DNA of 64,000 bases from Flavobacterium agrisoli. Lineage in GTDB: Bacteria; Bacteroidota; Bacteroidia; Flavobacteriales; Flavobacteriaceae. Of this stretch, positions 25,846-36,782 are shown in pieces; positions within the stretch are counted from its first letter, which is position 1; each line of letters starts with the position of its first letter. The stretch covers positions 372,001 through 436,000 of the forward strand of contig NZ_JAEHFV010000003.1 of NCBI RefSeq assembly GCF_016522065.1. The letters are read 5' to 3'. Under the pieces are notes generated by a model that was not told the DNA's origin, did no database searches, and was given only the letters and a program-made list of their open reading frames with translations. The position numbers were made by a program, and so were the translations under genes.

Positions 25846-27141
25846 TTACAGCCTATGTCGCATCATTTCATAGAATGGGAAAAGTAATTTAAAAACTTTT
25901 AGCGTTTCATTAGGTAATTTTACTTCCGACATCTCATCATCAGTAATTTGATAGTCTCTTCCAATAATGAAATATTTTTGAATGTCATCTTTTTTACAGA
26001 AGTTATGTAAATCTTCAGCTGAACTGAAATTATGACAAAACTCTTTGTTGCTACCTACTGAAATAAAATATTCATTAGGTAATGAATTTAGCATTTGATA
26101 GAAATTATTTCTATATTCTTTATTTCGCATACTTGTTTTAAAGAAATCACGGTCAAAAATTCCTCCTTCATTTTCTTTAGCGAACAATAAATAGAGTCCT
26201 ATGTTATTAAAATCGATTTTCAATTGTAATCGAGCATGATGTATAAATGTATGCTTGGCTTTTTGGTCAGCACCAACTTCTTTTTGATACTGTTTTATTT
26301 CATCACCACTTTTACCATAACTCAGCCACATAGCATTAATAGGTCTCGGCTTAGTAGGATCCATTTGTCTTATCATTGAAATTAAATGATCTGGCATTGG
26401 GTTAGGATGTAAAATGCCAATGCCATAATCCTTGAACAATGGAAAAATAGTGTCGTGTAATTCAATACATCTGTTCTTTGCTAATTCTCGTTCAGCAATA
26501 GCTTCTTTACTATCAGAATAATGCAGTTCTTTCTTAAAAGCTAAGTGATGCTCTTTTTTGAAGTATCTATCCGAAAAATCAATTGCATCTAATGGACTAG
26601 TAATAGATACTGGTTTTTTTAGTTTAAAGCTTTTTCTTTTTTTCTTAAGTTCTTTCTCAAATTCTTCTAACGAATTAAACTGCTCCTCATAAGCTAAGAT
26701 ATTTTCTTCCGTTAAAGGATAGGAGTCTTTATATAATGCATTAAACCACTTAAGGATAGATAAACAATCTTCTTGGTAAGTTGTTTTGTAGTTTAATTCA
26801 ACATTATCCTCAAATCCACCATCTGTTAAATTGGATGAACCCACGAAAGCAGTATAATTATTATTAACGTTGAACAAATATACTTTTGGATGGAAATTAT
26901 ATTCTGTTTTATAGATAGCAGCATTAAATAAATCATTTTTGAGTTGTGACTGCATATTCCGTAATACTTTTGGGTTTGTGGGTAAATCTATACCTACAAG
27001 ATAGTTTTGCTTGCAATTATCGGTAATACTTTCTTGAATGAAAGCTAATGTACTTTCTTTTACTAAAGCAACTGCAAACCAAATTTCATTAGCTTTAACT
27101 AATAATTCTTCAAAATCTGATTTTAAATTTGTAACAATCAT
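25846..27141 (-). CDS. Phospholipase D-like domain protein of the restriction operon
   Basis: The 431-residue protein has one HKD-type motif, 'FHPKVYLFNVNNNYTAFVGSSNLTDGG' in sequence order: His-x-Lys followed by GSSNLT (about residues 88-112). PLD-fold nucleases such as BfiI use this motif, usually as dimers. The rest is helical and charged, without recognisable domains. It lies 30 bp after the AAA/TOPRIM gene. It is probably a nuclease or nucleic-acid hydrolase in the same defence unit. Confidence 0.78.
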   Translation of the reverse strand: MIVTNLKSDFEELLVKANEIWFAVALVKESTLAFIQESITDNCKQNYLVGIDLPTNPKVLRNMQSQLKNDLFNAAIYKTEYNFHPKVYLFNVNNNYTAFVGSSNLTDGGFEDNVELNYKTTYQEDCLSILKWFNALYKDSYPLTEENILAYEEQFNSLEEFEKELKKKRKSFKLKKPVSITSPLDAIDFSDRYFKKEHHLAFKKELHYSDSKEAIAERELAKNRCIELHDTIFPLFKDYGIGILHPNPMPDHLISMIRQMDPTKPRPINAMWLSYGKSGDEIKQYQKEVGADQKAKHTFIHHARLQLKIDFNNIGLYLLFAKENEGGIFDRDFFKTSMRNKEYRNNFYQMLNSLPNEYFISVGSNKEFCHNFSSAEDLHNFCKKDDIQKYFIIGRDYQITDDEMSEVKLPNETLKVFKLLFPFYEMMRHRL

Positions 27142-27171
27142 TTTAAGCTAGTTTTACTTTATATTTATAGT

Positions 27172-29055
27172 CTAAGGATTTGGAATTTTACTTTTAATAA
27201 ATTCAAACATTGGTCTGAAAATCTCGAAAGCATCATTATTTAAACCAGGAACAATGTTTTTTGCAAAATTTACTTTATCACCGACAAACCTATGAGGATT
27301 ACCAGGTATCGATGTATCCTCTATAAAATTAGTAGCATCAACATAATCAAAAAACAAATGTTCAATAGTCATAACTGAACGATCATTATAGCACTGGTAT
27401 GTGGTTGGATTTATCACTTGCTTTTTTATACCATTTTCTGGAACTGGTAACATCATAGCGTAAACCTCTTTTCCTACCAATTGTTTCACTGTGCCCTCAC
27501 CGAGATTATTTATAAAAAATTCATCACTAAAACCATTGAAAGTATTGAATGCCTTATCAAAATCAAATAACCCAAATATTGGTAACCCATTCATATCATT
27601 TTGAATATCCTGATCACGCATAATTTGAGCAACTGATTTATGACCAAAACAATAAAAAGGGATAAATGGTATCTCCTCGTCAGAGAACAATCGATTATAC
27701 GCTTCCTTTAAAATCAAAGGGTCTGTTTTACCTTCTGTAAAAAGAAGAGGTTTGTTTTCTATTTGTATTGTATTAATGATACTTAACAATTGTTCCTGTT
27801 CATGCAGCTTTATAATATTCTTACTCAATTTATTAACTGCAATCTTTTTTGGAATTTTATTTGAAACCAATCCTTTTGTTTCATGTAATTCAAAGTAATT
27901 CACTTTGTCTTTTATGAATTTTATAAGTGTAATAGCACTATGGCTACTAATCAATAAATGATTACTTTCACTTGAAGCAGAAGAAATATTAGTTAATTGA
28001 TCAAAAAATGTGAACTGCCATTCCGGATGTAAAAAGGCATCTGGCTCATCTAATAGGGAAATACAGTTATGCTCTTTAAAAATTTCGGTTATGGATAAAA
28101 TATAAACAGATTGAAATTGACCGTCGCTAAACTGACCAAGACTAATTTTCTTGCCGGAACTTAATGTAACTTCAATGTCAATCTCTTTTAATAAACCAAT
28201 AGTTTTAAGGTTATCCAGTGTGATGAATACCTCAAAAATAGACTTGGCAGCAAACTTATTTTTGAAATCTTCAAACGAACGGTATAATATGTACTCTTCA
28301 GAATCTTCCTTTTCTATTCTTCCTTCATCTCTAACAGGAGTATTTTCTATTTTATTTACATCCCAAATTTCGTTCAGAATACCTCTAAAATAACCTTGTG
28401 CTCCCCAAAATCTTGCATCAGGGTCAAATTCATCAAAAGTAGAATCTTTTGATGCAAAAAAAGGTTTTTCAAAAACTAACTTAATTTCAGACCCAACAGA
28501 ATCAATGCTTAACTTTTGTTTAATAATCTGTTTTAAATGTAGATCATCTGATTGTAATAATGTGGTGGCTAACAATATGGTTTTGTATTCTTTACCAATA
28601 CCAAAGAACAATCTTGCATCATCACTATTAAAATTTTCATTATTTCGATTACGATTTAACCTATCACGATGTGTTTCGTTGAAATCCTCAATAAAATTTC
28701 CAATCGTATCGTTATGACCTGAGTAATAAATCAACAAATTTGAAGGTAATAAATTAGGTGCAATAGGCGCAGGAACTTTCTCATTATTGTCTAGCTTATT
28801 TTGCCATTTTGGGTCATCCCAATGTAACTCGATAGTTTTTCCTCCAATTTCATAATGAAGCTTATAATTAAATCCTATTGGGTAATTGTTATTATAAAGG
28901 TGTTTGAATATTTCTAAAAAAGCCTCAAACAAATTAGATTTCCCTGTACCATTTTTACCAACAAAAACATCTATAAGACTTGTGCCATCAAAATCTAATT
29001 TGAAATCTTTTAGGTTTTTGTATTCGCCTACAATGTGTAAATGTTTTAATCTCAT
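27172..29055 (-). CDS. AAA ATPase with C-terminal TOPRIM-like region (OLD-family-like, restriction-associated)
   Basis: The 627-residue protein has an ABC/SMC-type ATPase core: Walker A 'GKNGTGKSN' (about residues 34-42), a signature-like 'LGQFSDGQFQ', Walker B 'ISLLDEPDAFLHPEW' and an H-loop 'LLISSHSA'. 'LLFTEGKTDPLIL' and 'FGLFDFDKAF' downstream fit the Glu and Asp-x-Asp of a TOPRIM nuclease, so the layout is that of OLD-family nucleases. It starts 4 bp after hsdS. Such genes are known from type I restriction loci, and phage defence is the likely role. Confidence 0.8.
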   Translation of the reverse strand: MRLKHLHIVGEYKNLKDFKLDFDGTSLIDVFVGKNGTGKSNLFEAFLEIFKHLYNNNYPIGFNYKLHYEIGGKTIELHWDDPKWQNKLDNNEKVPAPIAPNLLPSNLLIYYSGHNDTIGNFIEDFNETHRDRLNRNRNNENFNSDDARLFFGIGKEYKTILLATTLLQSDDLHLKQIIKQKLSIDSVGSEIKLVFEKPFFASKDSTFDEFDPDARFWGAQGYFRGILNEIWDVNKIENTPVRDEGRIEKEDSEEYILYRSFEDFKNKFAAKSIFEVFITLDNLKTIGLLKEIDIEVTLSSGKKISLGQFSDGQFQSVYILSITEIFKEHNCISLLDEPDAFLHPEWQFTFFDQLTNISSASSESNHLLISSHSAITLIKFIKDKVNYFELHETKGLVSNKIPKKIAVNKLSKNIIKLHEQEQLLSIINTIQIENKPLLFTEGKTDPLILKEAYNRLFSDEEIPFIPFYCFGHKSVAQIMRDQDIQNDMNGLPIFGLFDFDKAFNTFNGFSDEFFINNLGEGTVKQLVGKEVYAMMLPVPENGIKKQVINPTTYQCYNDRSVMTIEHLFFDYVDATNFIEDTSIPGNPHRFVGDKVNFAKNIVPGLNNDAFEIFRPMFEFIKSKIPNP

Positions 29056-29059
29056 TATA

Positions 29060-30693
29060 CTATACTTGTGCTAAAACTGCATTTAGGAGTTGTGATTGTT
29101 TTTTTGAAGATTGATCAATATTTTTTTCTAACATATCGCATAATTTAAATAATTCATCAACTTTATTTGAAATTACTTTTTGAACTTCATAAGGAGGAAC
29201 AGGAATAGGTATTGAAATCCATTTTTGTTTATTAATAATTGGAGTTGCCGAACCACTAGAATTTGATAATACTTGATTTTGAAAATAGGAGGATTGTAAT
29301 ACGGCGAATAAATATTTCAAATCAATATTAGAATAAGGCGTAATGGTATTGATTTGTTGATTACAAGCTACATCACGATCATTAATTGCAAGTTTACCAA
29401 TACTGCCACCTATACAAACCATCATAATAGAATCACGAGATATTAGCCTTGCTTTTTCAAGTCCTAATTCGGAAAGTGATAAATTAGTATAATTTATTAC
29501 TTGTTTTTTTATATCACCTGGCCCTATAAAAGGTATATAATCTCCGTAGTATTCTGAATTTTTAGTTGCTGGTGTCGTTCCTGTTTGTGTTAAACCAAGA
29601 TCATTTAATGCTAACCATTTCCATCCTTTTGGTAATAAAAATGGATATTCTTTTTCATTAATCTTAAATTTGATACTTGAAATTATATCTATTTCAGTAT
29701 TATTTACTACTTTATTTTTTAAATTTTCAGATATAAGTTTTCCTTTTATTGCTAGGTTTAAAATTGCATCTTTTAAAACCGTGACATTTTCTTTTACTGT
29801 ATATAAACTATCAAATTGATTAACAATAAAACTCCAAGCATTATTAAAAGAAATTCCATCATTAGCTTTGATAAGATTGTTAATAGCTGCTGAATTAATT
29901 TGAAGTTGTAATTTGTTTTTTTGGTTTCTTTTTGCTTCCAACTTATCACATAAAAGCATGAGTTGGTCTATTTTTTCTACTATTCTTTTTTGTTCCTCAA
30001 GTGGTGGAAGAGGAAAGGGATAATTTCTTAGAAAGCCTAATGAAACGAAACTCTGAACAGCGCCACTAGCTTGAGACTTAATTATGTTTTGGGCATATAT
30101 TAAATAATAAAGTATAAAATAAACATTGTATTTTTTTTTTTATTGAAATATTTTATAAGTGCTACATTCTTTATTGAAAAATCAACATCTGTATCAACTA
30201 GTACAGGATTACCAATACTTCCTATCATTGCAAATAAAATATCTTCTTTATCAACTTTTGATCTTTCACTTATTTTATAATGATCTAGTTCTGATATATG
30301 CTTAACATTATCAAAAGTTAGTTTACCTGAATATAAATTTTTACTCGTAATTAAAGGAAATCCAGAATCAACATATTTTGGGGTATCATGCGTACCATCT
30401 CTAACATCTAAAAAAGTATTTAATTTTACCCATTTCCAATTTTCGGGAATAGAAAAAGGTATTTCATTATTTGTTAATTTAGATAAAGGACTTTGCTTTT
30501 TAATTAGCTTATTATTAATTAGTTTTTCTTTTTCTTTTTCGATTTCTTCTAAAAGTTCATGAGCAGGTTGCTCCTTTAAATTTTGAGGAACTAATTTTCC
30601 TTGCATTGCTAATTTTAATATTAGTTCACGCAATCTGGTAATGCCATCAGGAGTTTCTAATGCAATTTCAAAATGTTTTTCTAGTAATTTCAT
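29060..30693 (-). pseudogene. hsdS: Type I restriction specificity subunit HsdS, frameshifted at an A11 tract
   Basis: The first part (ATG 30693 to stop 30100) codes for about 197 residues with the first target-recognition domain ('SIPENWKWVKL'). The second part, open in another frame from about 30130 to 29060, has a second one ('LLPKGWKWLALNDLGL') and the end 'PYEVQKVISNKVDELF'. The junction is a run of eleven A on the minus strand (30131-30141). One added A (or two lost) joins the frames as '...KKKKYNVYFILYYLIYAQ', giving about 544 residues, a normal length. An internal ATG at 29959 could start a half-size protein. This may be phase variation, decay or a sequencing slip. Confidence 0.85.
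30131..30141 (-). repeat. Homopolymer A11 in hsdS
   Basis: Eleven T on the plus strand (A on the coding strand) sit exactly at the frame switch between the two HsdS halves, the configuration expected for slipped-strand variation. Confidence 0.85.
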
Positions 30694-30695
30694 TT

Positions 30696-32144
30696 TCAAT
30701 TATTTCCTAATGCTGACATTAATTCTTTTTTCAATAAATCTCTTGTAGCAATAAGTTCTTTGCGTATGATCTCATAGTCCTGCATTAATATGTCGGGATC
30801 AGTATGGATTATATCCACACTGTGAGGATTTTTGAAATCTAAATTGTACTTTTTATCTTCTATTTCTTTTAATGAAACTTTCCAAGCATATTCATTTTGT
30901 TTACGATTATTCCACCATTTTTTTTCTAAATCAAATTCTTCAATTCGTAAAGGCTTACTTCTTGAATAGGATTTGTAACCTTCAGGGTAGGGATGATCAA
31001 AGAACCAAACGTGTTTTGTTGGCTCACCCTTATCAAAAAATAAAATATTAGTGCTAATTCCAGTATAAGGGCTAAAAACACCTTTTGGTAAACGAACGAT
31101 AGTATGAAGATTGAATTCTTTTAAAAGTTCGCGTTTTAAATTTGTTTTTACACCTTCACCAAATAAAAACCCATCAGGTAAAACTACACCAGCTCTTCCA
31201 GTATCAGCTCTTAACAAATGCATGATTAAAGCCATAAATAGATCGGCTGTTTCTCGGGTTTGATATTTTTTCGGAAAGTTTTTTTCAATACCATCTTCCT
31301 CGATACCTCCAAATGGTGGATTGGTAATAATCACATCCATCCGGTCTTTTGGGCCGTAATCTTTAAGTGGCTTGCTCAACGTATTATCATGTCTGATATT
31401 GCTTGGTACATCTATACCATGCAACATCATATTGGTCATGGCTAACATGTGAGGCAGGGGTTTTTTTTCTATACCGTGGATATTGTCTTGTAACTTTTCG
31501 ATATCTTTTGGAGTTTTGAATAACTTCTTCTTATGTTCAATAACATTTACCAAAAAACCACCAGTTCCACATGCAGGGTCAAAAACTCTTTCTCCTAATT
31601 GTGGGTTTAAAATATCAACCATGAATTGAGTTACAGCACGAGGTGTATAGTATTCACCTGCATTACCTGCTGATTGTAAATCTTATAATATTTTTTCATA
31701 AATATCGTTAAATACATGTCGGTCATTGGATGAATTAAAATCCACATCGCCTTGAATAGTATTGATTACCTGACGTAATAGCGTTCCCGATTTCATGTAG
31801 TTATAAGCATCTTCAAAAACACTTCCAACAATTTTTCCATGAGGAGAAACTCCGGCAGTAGTTGAAAGTTTTTTAAGAGAAGGAAATAAATCATTGTTAA
31901 CAAAATCAATTAATTCTTCTCCAGTCATTCCTTCATCATTAGCAGCCCAATTAGACCATTTGAAACGACTTTGTAGTGGCGATTTGTAATTGTCAATAAT
32001 TATTTCCCATTCTTTTTCCTTATCGTCAAATATTTTCAGGAAAAGTAACCAAACCATTTGGCTAATACGTTGTGCGTCTCCATCGACACCAACGTCTTTT
32101 CGCATTATATCTTGAATGGTTTTTATTAATGTACTTAATGACAT
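30696..32144 (-). pseudogene. hsdM: Type I DNA methyltransferase subunit HsdM with one in-frame stop
   Basis: The gene reads through in one frame for 482 codons except for a TAA at codon 154 (31683-31685). The flanking sequence is intact: '...VFNDIYEKIL', stop, 'DLQSAGNAGEYYTPRAVTQF'. Homologues have Lys at this place, so a single AAA-to-TAA change explains it. The stop separates the N-terminal helical domain from the catalytic part with 'DPACGTGGFL' (SAM binding) and 'TNPPFGG' (N6-adenine methylation). It starts 16 bp after hsdR and abuts hsdS. If real, modification by this system is lost. Confidence 0.88.
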
Positions 32145-32160
32145 ATTTAGGATTTATTAT

Positions 32161-34506
32161 TTAAGATGAATATATTGCTTGTTCTAATTCTTTTACTGCT
32201 TCTTCGTATTGTACTTTACCACCAAAGATTTTAATAATTTCGATTGGAGTACCATAATCGGTAAAGGGTTGAATGGTTAAGATTTTGGTTTCTTCTATAG
32301 GTTCAACGCCTTCATCAGCATATTTATCTAGTAACGCATTAATTACTTTTTGGGCTTGTTCACCGTATTTAGTAAAGTAATTTCTTTTTTTGACTTGTTC
32401 TGCACGCTCTTTTCTTGATAATGGAGGTTTGTCCCAAGCCACATGACAAATGATATCAAAAGGGTCGAGGTCTTTTCCAATTTCTTCCGCTAGCGCCTCA
32501 AAGAAAACACCTTCGTTCGCTAATTCGTCGATAATTATTTTCTTTTTATCAGCATCTGACCACTTAGTTAAAAAATCGTCTAATGAGGTGAATTCTTTTT
32601 CAAGTGCTTTTTTTGTGTAATCTTTTAATGATTCTGTAATTAGTTTGCCATTTGCATCAAAATATTGTACTCTTTCAGCAATTACTGAAACAGGCACATT
32701 GGCAACATAGAATTTTTTAATTATTGATGTATCACCACCATCGCCACCAGTATTTCCATTACCACCATTATCTGGAGGAGTATTAGTTCCGCCGTCAATT
32801 TCATCAGGAGGTACAGGAGAACCACCCGGTTTTGGGTCGTAGATAACAACTGGTTCTCCATCAAAATCTGGATCAGCAAATAATTCGGTTGCTTTTTTGA
32901 AGTCCATAATGGTAAAGAAGAATTTGTTGTAATCTTCATTTATTCTTGTACCACGACCTATAATTTGTTTGAACTCGGTCATAGATTGAATTCGCTGGTC
33001 AAGTACAATTAATTTACAAGTTTGAGCATCAACACCAGTAGGCATTAGTTTTGAAGTAGTTGCAATAACAGGAAATTTAGATTCAGGAAAGATAAAATTA
33101 TCCAATTCCATTTTTCCTTCTTCATTATCCCCAGTAATTCTAACAACATATTTATTATTTGTTGATGTAATATCACTATTTTCATTAACCAAAGCCTGTC
33201 TCATTCGTTCGGCATGGTCAATGTTATCACAAAAAACAATAGTTTTATCGTAACGATTGGTTTGTTTTAAAAAATCAGATATTTTTTTAGCAACTAATTG
33301 GGTTCGTTTATCGAGTACTAACGATTTATCAAAATCCTTTTGATTGTAAATTCTATCATCTATAAGATTACCATATTTGTCGGTCATATCTTTATCAGGA
33401 CGCCAACCCGTAACATCTTTATCTAAATCAATTCTAACTACCTTATATGGCGCCAAAAAACCGTCATCAATACCTTGTCTTAATGAATAAGTATAAATTG
33501 GTTTACCAAAATAATCTGTATTCGATACTTCTTGAGTTTCTTTTGGTGTAGCTGTTAATCCAATTTGGGTTGCATCTGAGAAGTATTCTAAAATTCTCCT
33601 CCAATTAGAATCATCAGCTGCACTGCCTCGATGGCACTCGTCTATAACTATTAAATCAAAGAATTCAGGAGAAAACTGTTTATAAACATTTTGTTCTTCT
33701 TCAGTACCAGTTACCGCTTGATATAATGACAAATAAATTTCATACGATTTATTTGCTTGTCTTTTGGATATTTTTGTCATTGCGGAGCCAAAAGGCTTGA
33801 AATCATTAGTCATTGTTTGGTCAACTAAAATATTTCTATCTGCAAGAAATAGAATTCTTTTTTTAGTTTTTGACTTCCATAATCTCCAAATGATTTGAAA
33901 AGCAGTATATGTTTTTCCTGTACCGGTTGCCATTACTAAAAGGATCCTATTATCTCCTCTTGCAACAGCTTCAATAGTTTTATTAATTGCTAATAACTGG
34001 TAATATCTTGGAATTTTATTACTTCCATCACTATAATAATCTTCTGTGATTATAGCTTCTTGAACTGGTGTGATTTCTCTGTGTTCGCACCACATCTTCC
34101 ATAAAGCTTCAGGTGATGGGAATTCTTCTAATGAAATTTCTGTTTCAATTTTACCATCTTTAGCTATGCTGTTATGAAATAAAAAACCATCACCATTAGA
34201 ACTAAATACAAAAGGGACATTAATCATGTTGCCATAAGCAAGCCCTTGTTGCATTCCATCACTAACCGTATGATTATTATCTTTTGCTTCAACAATAGCA
34301 ATTGGGATACCTGGTTTATAAAACAGAGCATAATCAGCACGCTTGTTTTTTGCACGTGTATGTAATTGACCACGAACTATAATACGCCCATTAGTCAACG
34401 GAAATTCTTCCCTGATTTGTATATGTAGATCCCAACCAGAATTTATTAATGCAGGAGTAATATATTTTGAACAAATATCACGTTCTGATAATTTCTTTTT
34501 ATTCAT
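32161..34506 (-). CDS. hsdR: Type I restriction endonuclease subunit HsdR
   Basis: From the ATG at 34506 the protein has 781 residues. The N-terminal nuclease domain contains 'IAIVEAKD'. The motor domain has Walker A 'MATGTGKT', the DEAH-type box 'VIDECHRGS', 'LTATPK' and '[10 protein letters not shown]'. A Gly/Asn-rich linker ('[16 protein letters not shown]') joins it to the helical C-terminal domain that docks on HsdM/HsdS. The frame is open for 59 more codons to 34683, but those codons are not conserved, and a TAnnTTTG promoter lies inside them at 34552-34559, so 34506 is preferred. The protein seems intact although its partners are broken. Confidence 0.93.
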   Translation of the reverse strand: MNKKKLSERDICSKYITPALINSGWDLHIQIREEFPLTNGRIIVRGQLHTRAKNKRADYALFYKPGIPIAIVEAKDNNHTVSDGMQQGLAYGNMINVPFVFSSNGDGFLFHNSIAKDGKIETEISLEEFPSPEALWKMWCEHREITPVQEAIITEDYYSDGSNKIPRYYQLLAINKTIEAVARGDNRILLVMATGTGKTYTAFQIIWRLWKSKTKKRILFLADRNILVDQTMTNDFKPFGSAMTKISKRQANKSYEIYLSLYQAVTGTEEEQNVYKQFSPEFFDLIVIDECHRGSAADDSNWRRILEYFSDATQIGLTATPKETQEVSNTDYFGKPIYTYSLRQGIDDGFLAPYKVVRIDLDKDVTGWRPDKDMTDKYGNLIDDRIYNQKDFDKSLVLDKRTQLVAKKISDFLKQTNRYDKTIVFCDNIDHAERMRQALVNENSDITSTNNKYVVRITGDNEEGKMELDNFIFPESKFPVIATTSKLMPTGVDAQTCKLIVLDQRIQSMTEFKQIIGRGTRINEDYNKFFFTIMDFKKATELFADPDFDGEPVVIYDPKPGGSPVPPDEIDGGTNTPPDNGGNGNTGGDGGDTSIIKKFYVANVPVSVIAERVQYFDANGKLITESLKDYTKKALEKEFTSLDDFLTKWSDADKKKIIIDELANEGVFFEALAEEIGKDLDPFDIICHVAWDKPPLSRKERAEQVKKRNYFTKYGEQAQKVINALLDKYADEGVEPIEETKILTIQPFTDYGTPIEIIKIFGGKVQYEEAVKELEQAIYSS

Positions 34507-34541
34507 ACTAGCATGCTTTAAGCTAATAAAATATGTTTTAC

Positions 34542-34559
34542 GTACAATGTACAAACATA
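34542..34559 (-). promoter_or_regulatory. Promoter of the hsd operon with overlapping palindrome
   Basis: TATGTTTG on the minus strand (34552-34559) matches TAnnTTTG 46 bp before the hsdR ATG. GTACAATGTAC (34542-34552), a perfect 11-bp palindrome, overlaps its edge and could be an operator. Confidence 0.5.
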
Positions 34560-35037
34560 GTGAAAAGCAATTTGAAGTAAAAGGCAACTTATTAACATAG
34601 GGTAAGGAGGGTAAGCAAATTTGAGATAAAAGATTTTTAGTTTTTTCGATGTTTAAACTTTTGGATTTTTTCGATGAAAACAAAGTAAATTGAAACGGTT
34701 TGTGTTTTGATTTGCCTTGTTTTGGGCTGATGTTTCCTGTTTTTTATTTTTGAAAAAAAAGTTTAAAAGTTTCAGCGTTTTTTGGTTACCCTGCTTACCC
34801 TGTGAAATTGGTGTTATTGAGTGTGATTTGGTGTTGTGTGATTTGGGTTATAGATTGTGCTAACAATGACTTTTTTATTGAATTTGAAATTACAGTTTTC
34901 TAATTTTCTTTTTTGCTTGATCAAAAAAGAAACAAAAAAATCAAGTCTTGGGATTTTCAGCGGTCAATTTCAATCTCATACCCTAAAAGAAAAGAACTCG
35001 TCCCGAAAGCTTTTCGGGACTCAAACAGCTTTTCTTT
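34560..35037. other. Non-coding spacer with Flavobacterium-type hairpin repeats
   Basis: No gene is supported. It holds a perfect 11-bp inverted repeat TTTCTTTTTTG/CAAAAAAGAAA at 34905-34932, and GTCCCGAAA/TTTCGGGAC (loop GCT) at 35000-35020. The duplicate-like words GGGTAAGGAGGGTAAGC and TTACCCTGCTTACCC at 34600-34617 and 34785-34801 are partly complementary. These strings look like dispersed intergenic repeats. Confidence 0.5.
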
Positions 35038-36597
35038 TTACGGATATTTCGATTGATTGACGCTCGCTTCCAAATCCCTAGGACATTCTAAAACGGATTG
35101 ATTTTTATTTTCATTATCAACGTCTTCGTAGGTGTTTTCGGTAACGGCATAAACGAATATTCCGTTCTTTTTGAGGCGGAGGAAATTGTGTTTTTTCAAG
35201 GCTTTACCGAGTTTGTTGATGGTGCCGTCATTGAGGTTTAATTTTGTTCGTTCGGCTAGGAATGCAGCGATTTGTGAGGCATTGAGGAAAAGTTTTGCTT
35301 TTTCTCTTTCCACTGGTTCAAACCAGGTTAACAATAATTCTTCTTCGGGGCTTCGGAGTTGGTATTGTTCGTTACTTTCGGTGATGGCTTTGATTTCCTC
35401 TTGGTCGAACCAAAATCTAAAATCGCTTTTGAAAAGGTATAAAGCTTGGGAAAAAACCAAATTGATATCCACTTGGTGTTGGTACTGGATATTTTCAACT
35501 TCAAAACACAAAAAACGGCGACTTCCGGTACTGTCGTTTAAGAACTGGGCTGTGTTTACACTTCCTGCAAACGATGCCCGTCTGGGCATTGTTTCGTTGT
35601 TGTGACCGTAGGCTCTTCGCATTCGGATTTGGGTTTTGGTGATGATTTCTTTGAGTGATCCAATTTCGGAACGGTTTAGGTTTTCGAGTTCGTCCAAGTT
35701 GATTAACATACATTCTGCCAGTTGAACTAACGTATCTTTGTTGTTGGGGTTGATGGTTCCAGAAAATAAATACTCTTTCAATTGTTTGGGAACGAGTTTT
35801 TCTACCCAAGTTGTTTTTCCTAGTCCTTGTTTACCACTAAATACAATTACGGTGTGATTTATGACTTTATCATCCAATACACAACCGACCATTGCGACTA
35901 GCCATTTCTTGAAACATTGCTGCCAAAGGTCTTGTTTTGTAGTTGTGATTGTATTGGCTAATTCCGTTATGTAATCGGTCTTTTCGTCATAAGAAGGCAA
36001 ATTGAAAAAGTAATCTTCAAAAGGATTGTACAGCTCACAAAAGTCGGAATACAGCAAGTTTCTTAAGGATGATAAATTGGTTTTGATTCTTCCTTTTAGA
36101 CATTCACGAAGCATTGAGTTTTCAATAAAATCATTCATCACGTTCCATTTCTTTTTGCCAAAATATTGGAACTCTAATTTCCCCGAAACGATGTTATGAC
36201 GAAAGACATATCGGGTTGATAGGAACAATTCTAAACGGTCTATTTGGGTTGGTTTAGGTCTGTCTTCGTCGTCCTCGTCTGCGACGCTATCGGCTGTGGG
36301 CTTTGAGCGGTCGGTATTTTTAGTTGTTCGTTGGTGGTTGTTCGTTGTTGGAGTTTTTGGATTGTTAGTAAATTGATCTTTACCGAATTCGTTATTATTG
36401 TAGGCACTTTTTACGGATTGGGTTACTTCGTTTTCGTCGTAGCCGAAATCGGTTAGGATGTAGTATAAAGCTTCCTGCATTGGCATTCCTTTTCGGTTTA
36501 GGTTGCAGGCCAGTTGGTGGACGAAGTTGTTTCGAATACCATTCGCGAATTGTACTTTTTTTTCGGTGAATTTTATGCAGTGCTCATAAATCAGCCG
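35038..36597 (-). pseudogene. 5'-truncated VapE/primase-helicase-type ATPase
   Basis: The frame from the ATG at 36486 gives 482 residues with the VapE-type ATPase: 'VIVFSGKQGLGKTTWVEKL' (Walker A) and 'CMLINLDELENLNRSE' (Walker B). The same frame continues upstream to 36597 without a start codon and reads the conserved 'GIRNNFVHQLACNLNRKG' of the domain between primase and helicase. The N-terminal primase part is missing, and the break coincides with the first cassette-like repeat. Such proteins belong to phages and integrative elements. The shortened helicase might still be made from 36486. Confidence 0.75.
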
Positions 36598-36725
36598 TTA
36601 CACGAGATTTAGGCATTAGGCTGAATTTAAAAATGGTTTTGTACTTGGAAAATTTGTGTTTAACTGAAAAACCTCGCATCTTTAATCCCAAACCTCGTGT
36701 GCCCAAAACGTTACAAGCAATTGTG
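36592..36725. repeat. Cassette-boundary-like repeat element
   Basis: CCGTTACACGAGATTTAGG at the left and CCCAAACCTCGTGTG at the right form a 14-bp inverted repeat with two A.C mismatches (36600-36613/36687-36700). CGTTACAAGCAATT follows at 36709-36722. The left end marks the break of the VapE gene. Confidence 0.55.
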
Positions 36726-36782
36726 GCACAAAGTGGTTAAATGTAATAGATTATGTAATCAAAGATTTCCAAAACGAAAATA

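Noticed and set aside
34507..34683. N-terminal extension of HsdR by 59 residues
   Set aside because: The residues are unlike HsdR N-termini and contain the operon promoter; the ATG at 34506 gives the usual start.
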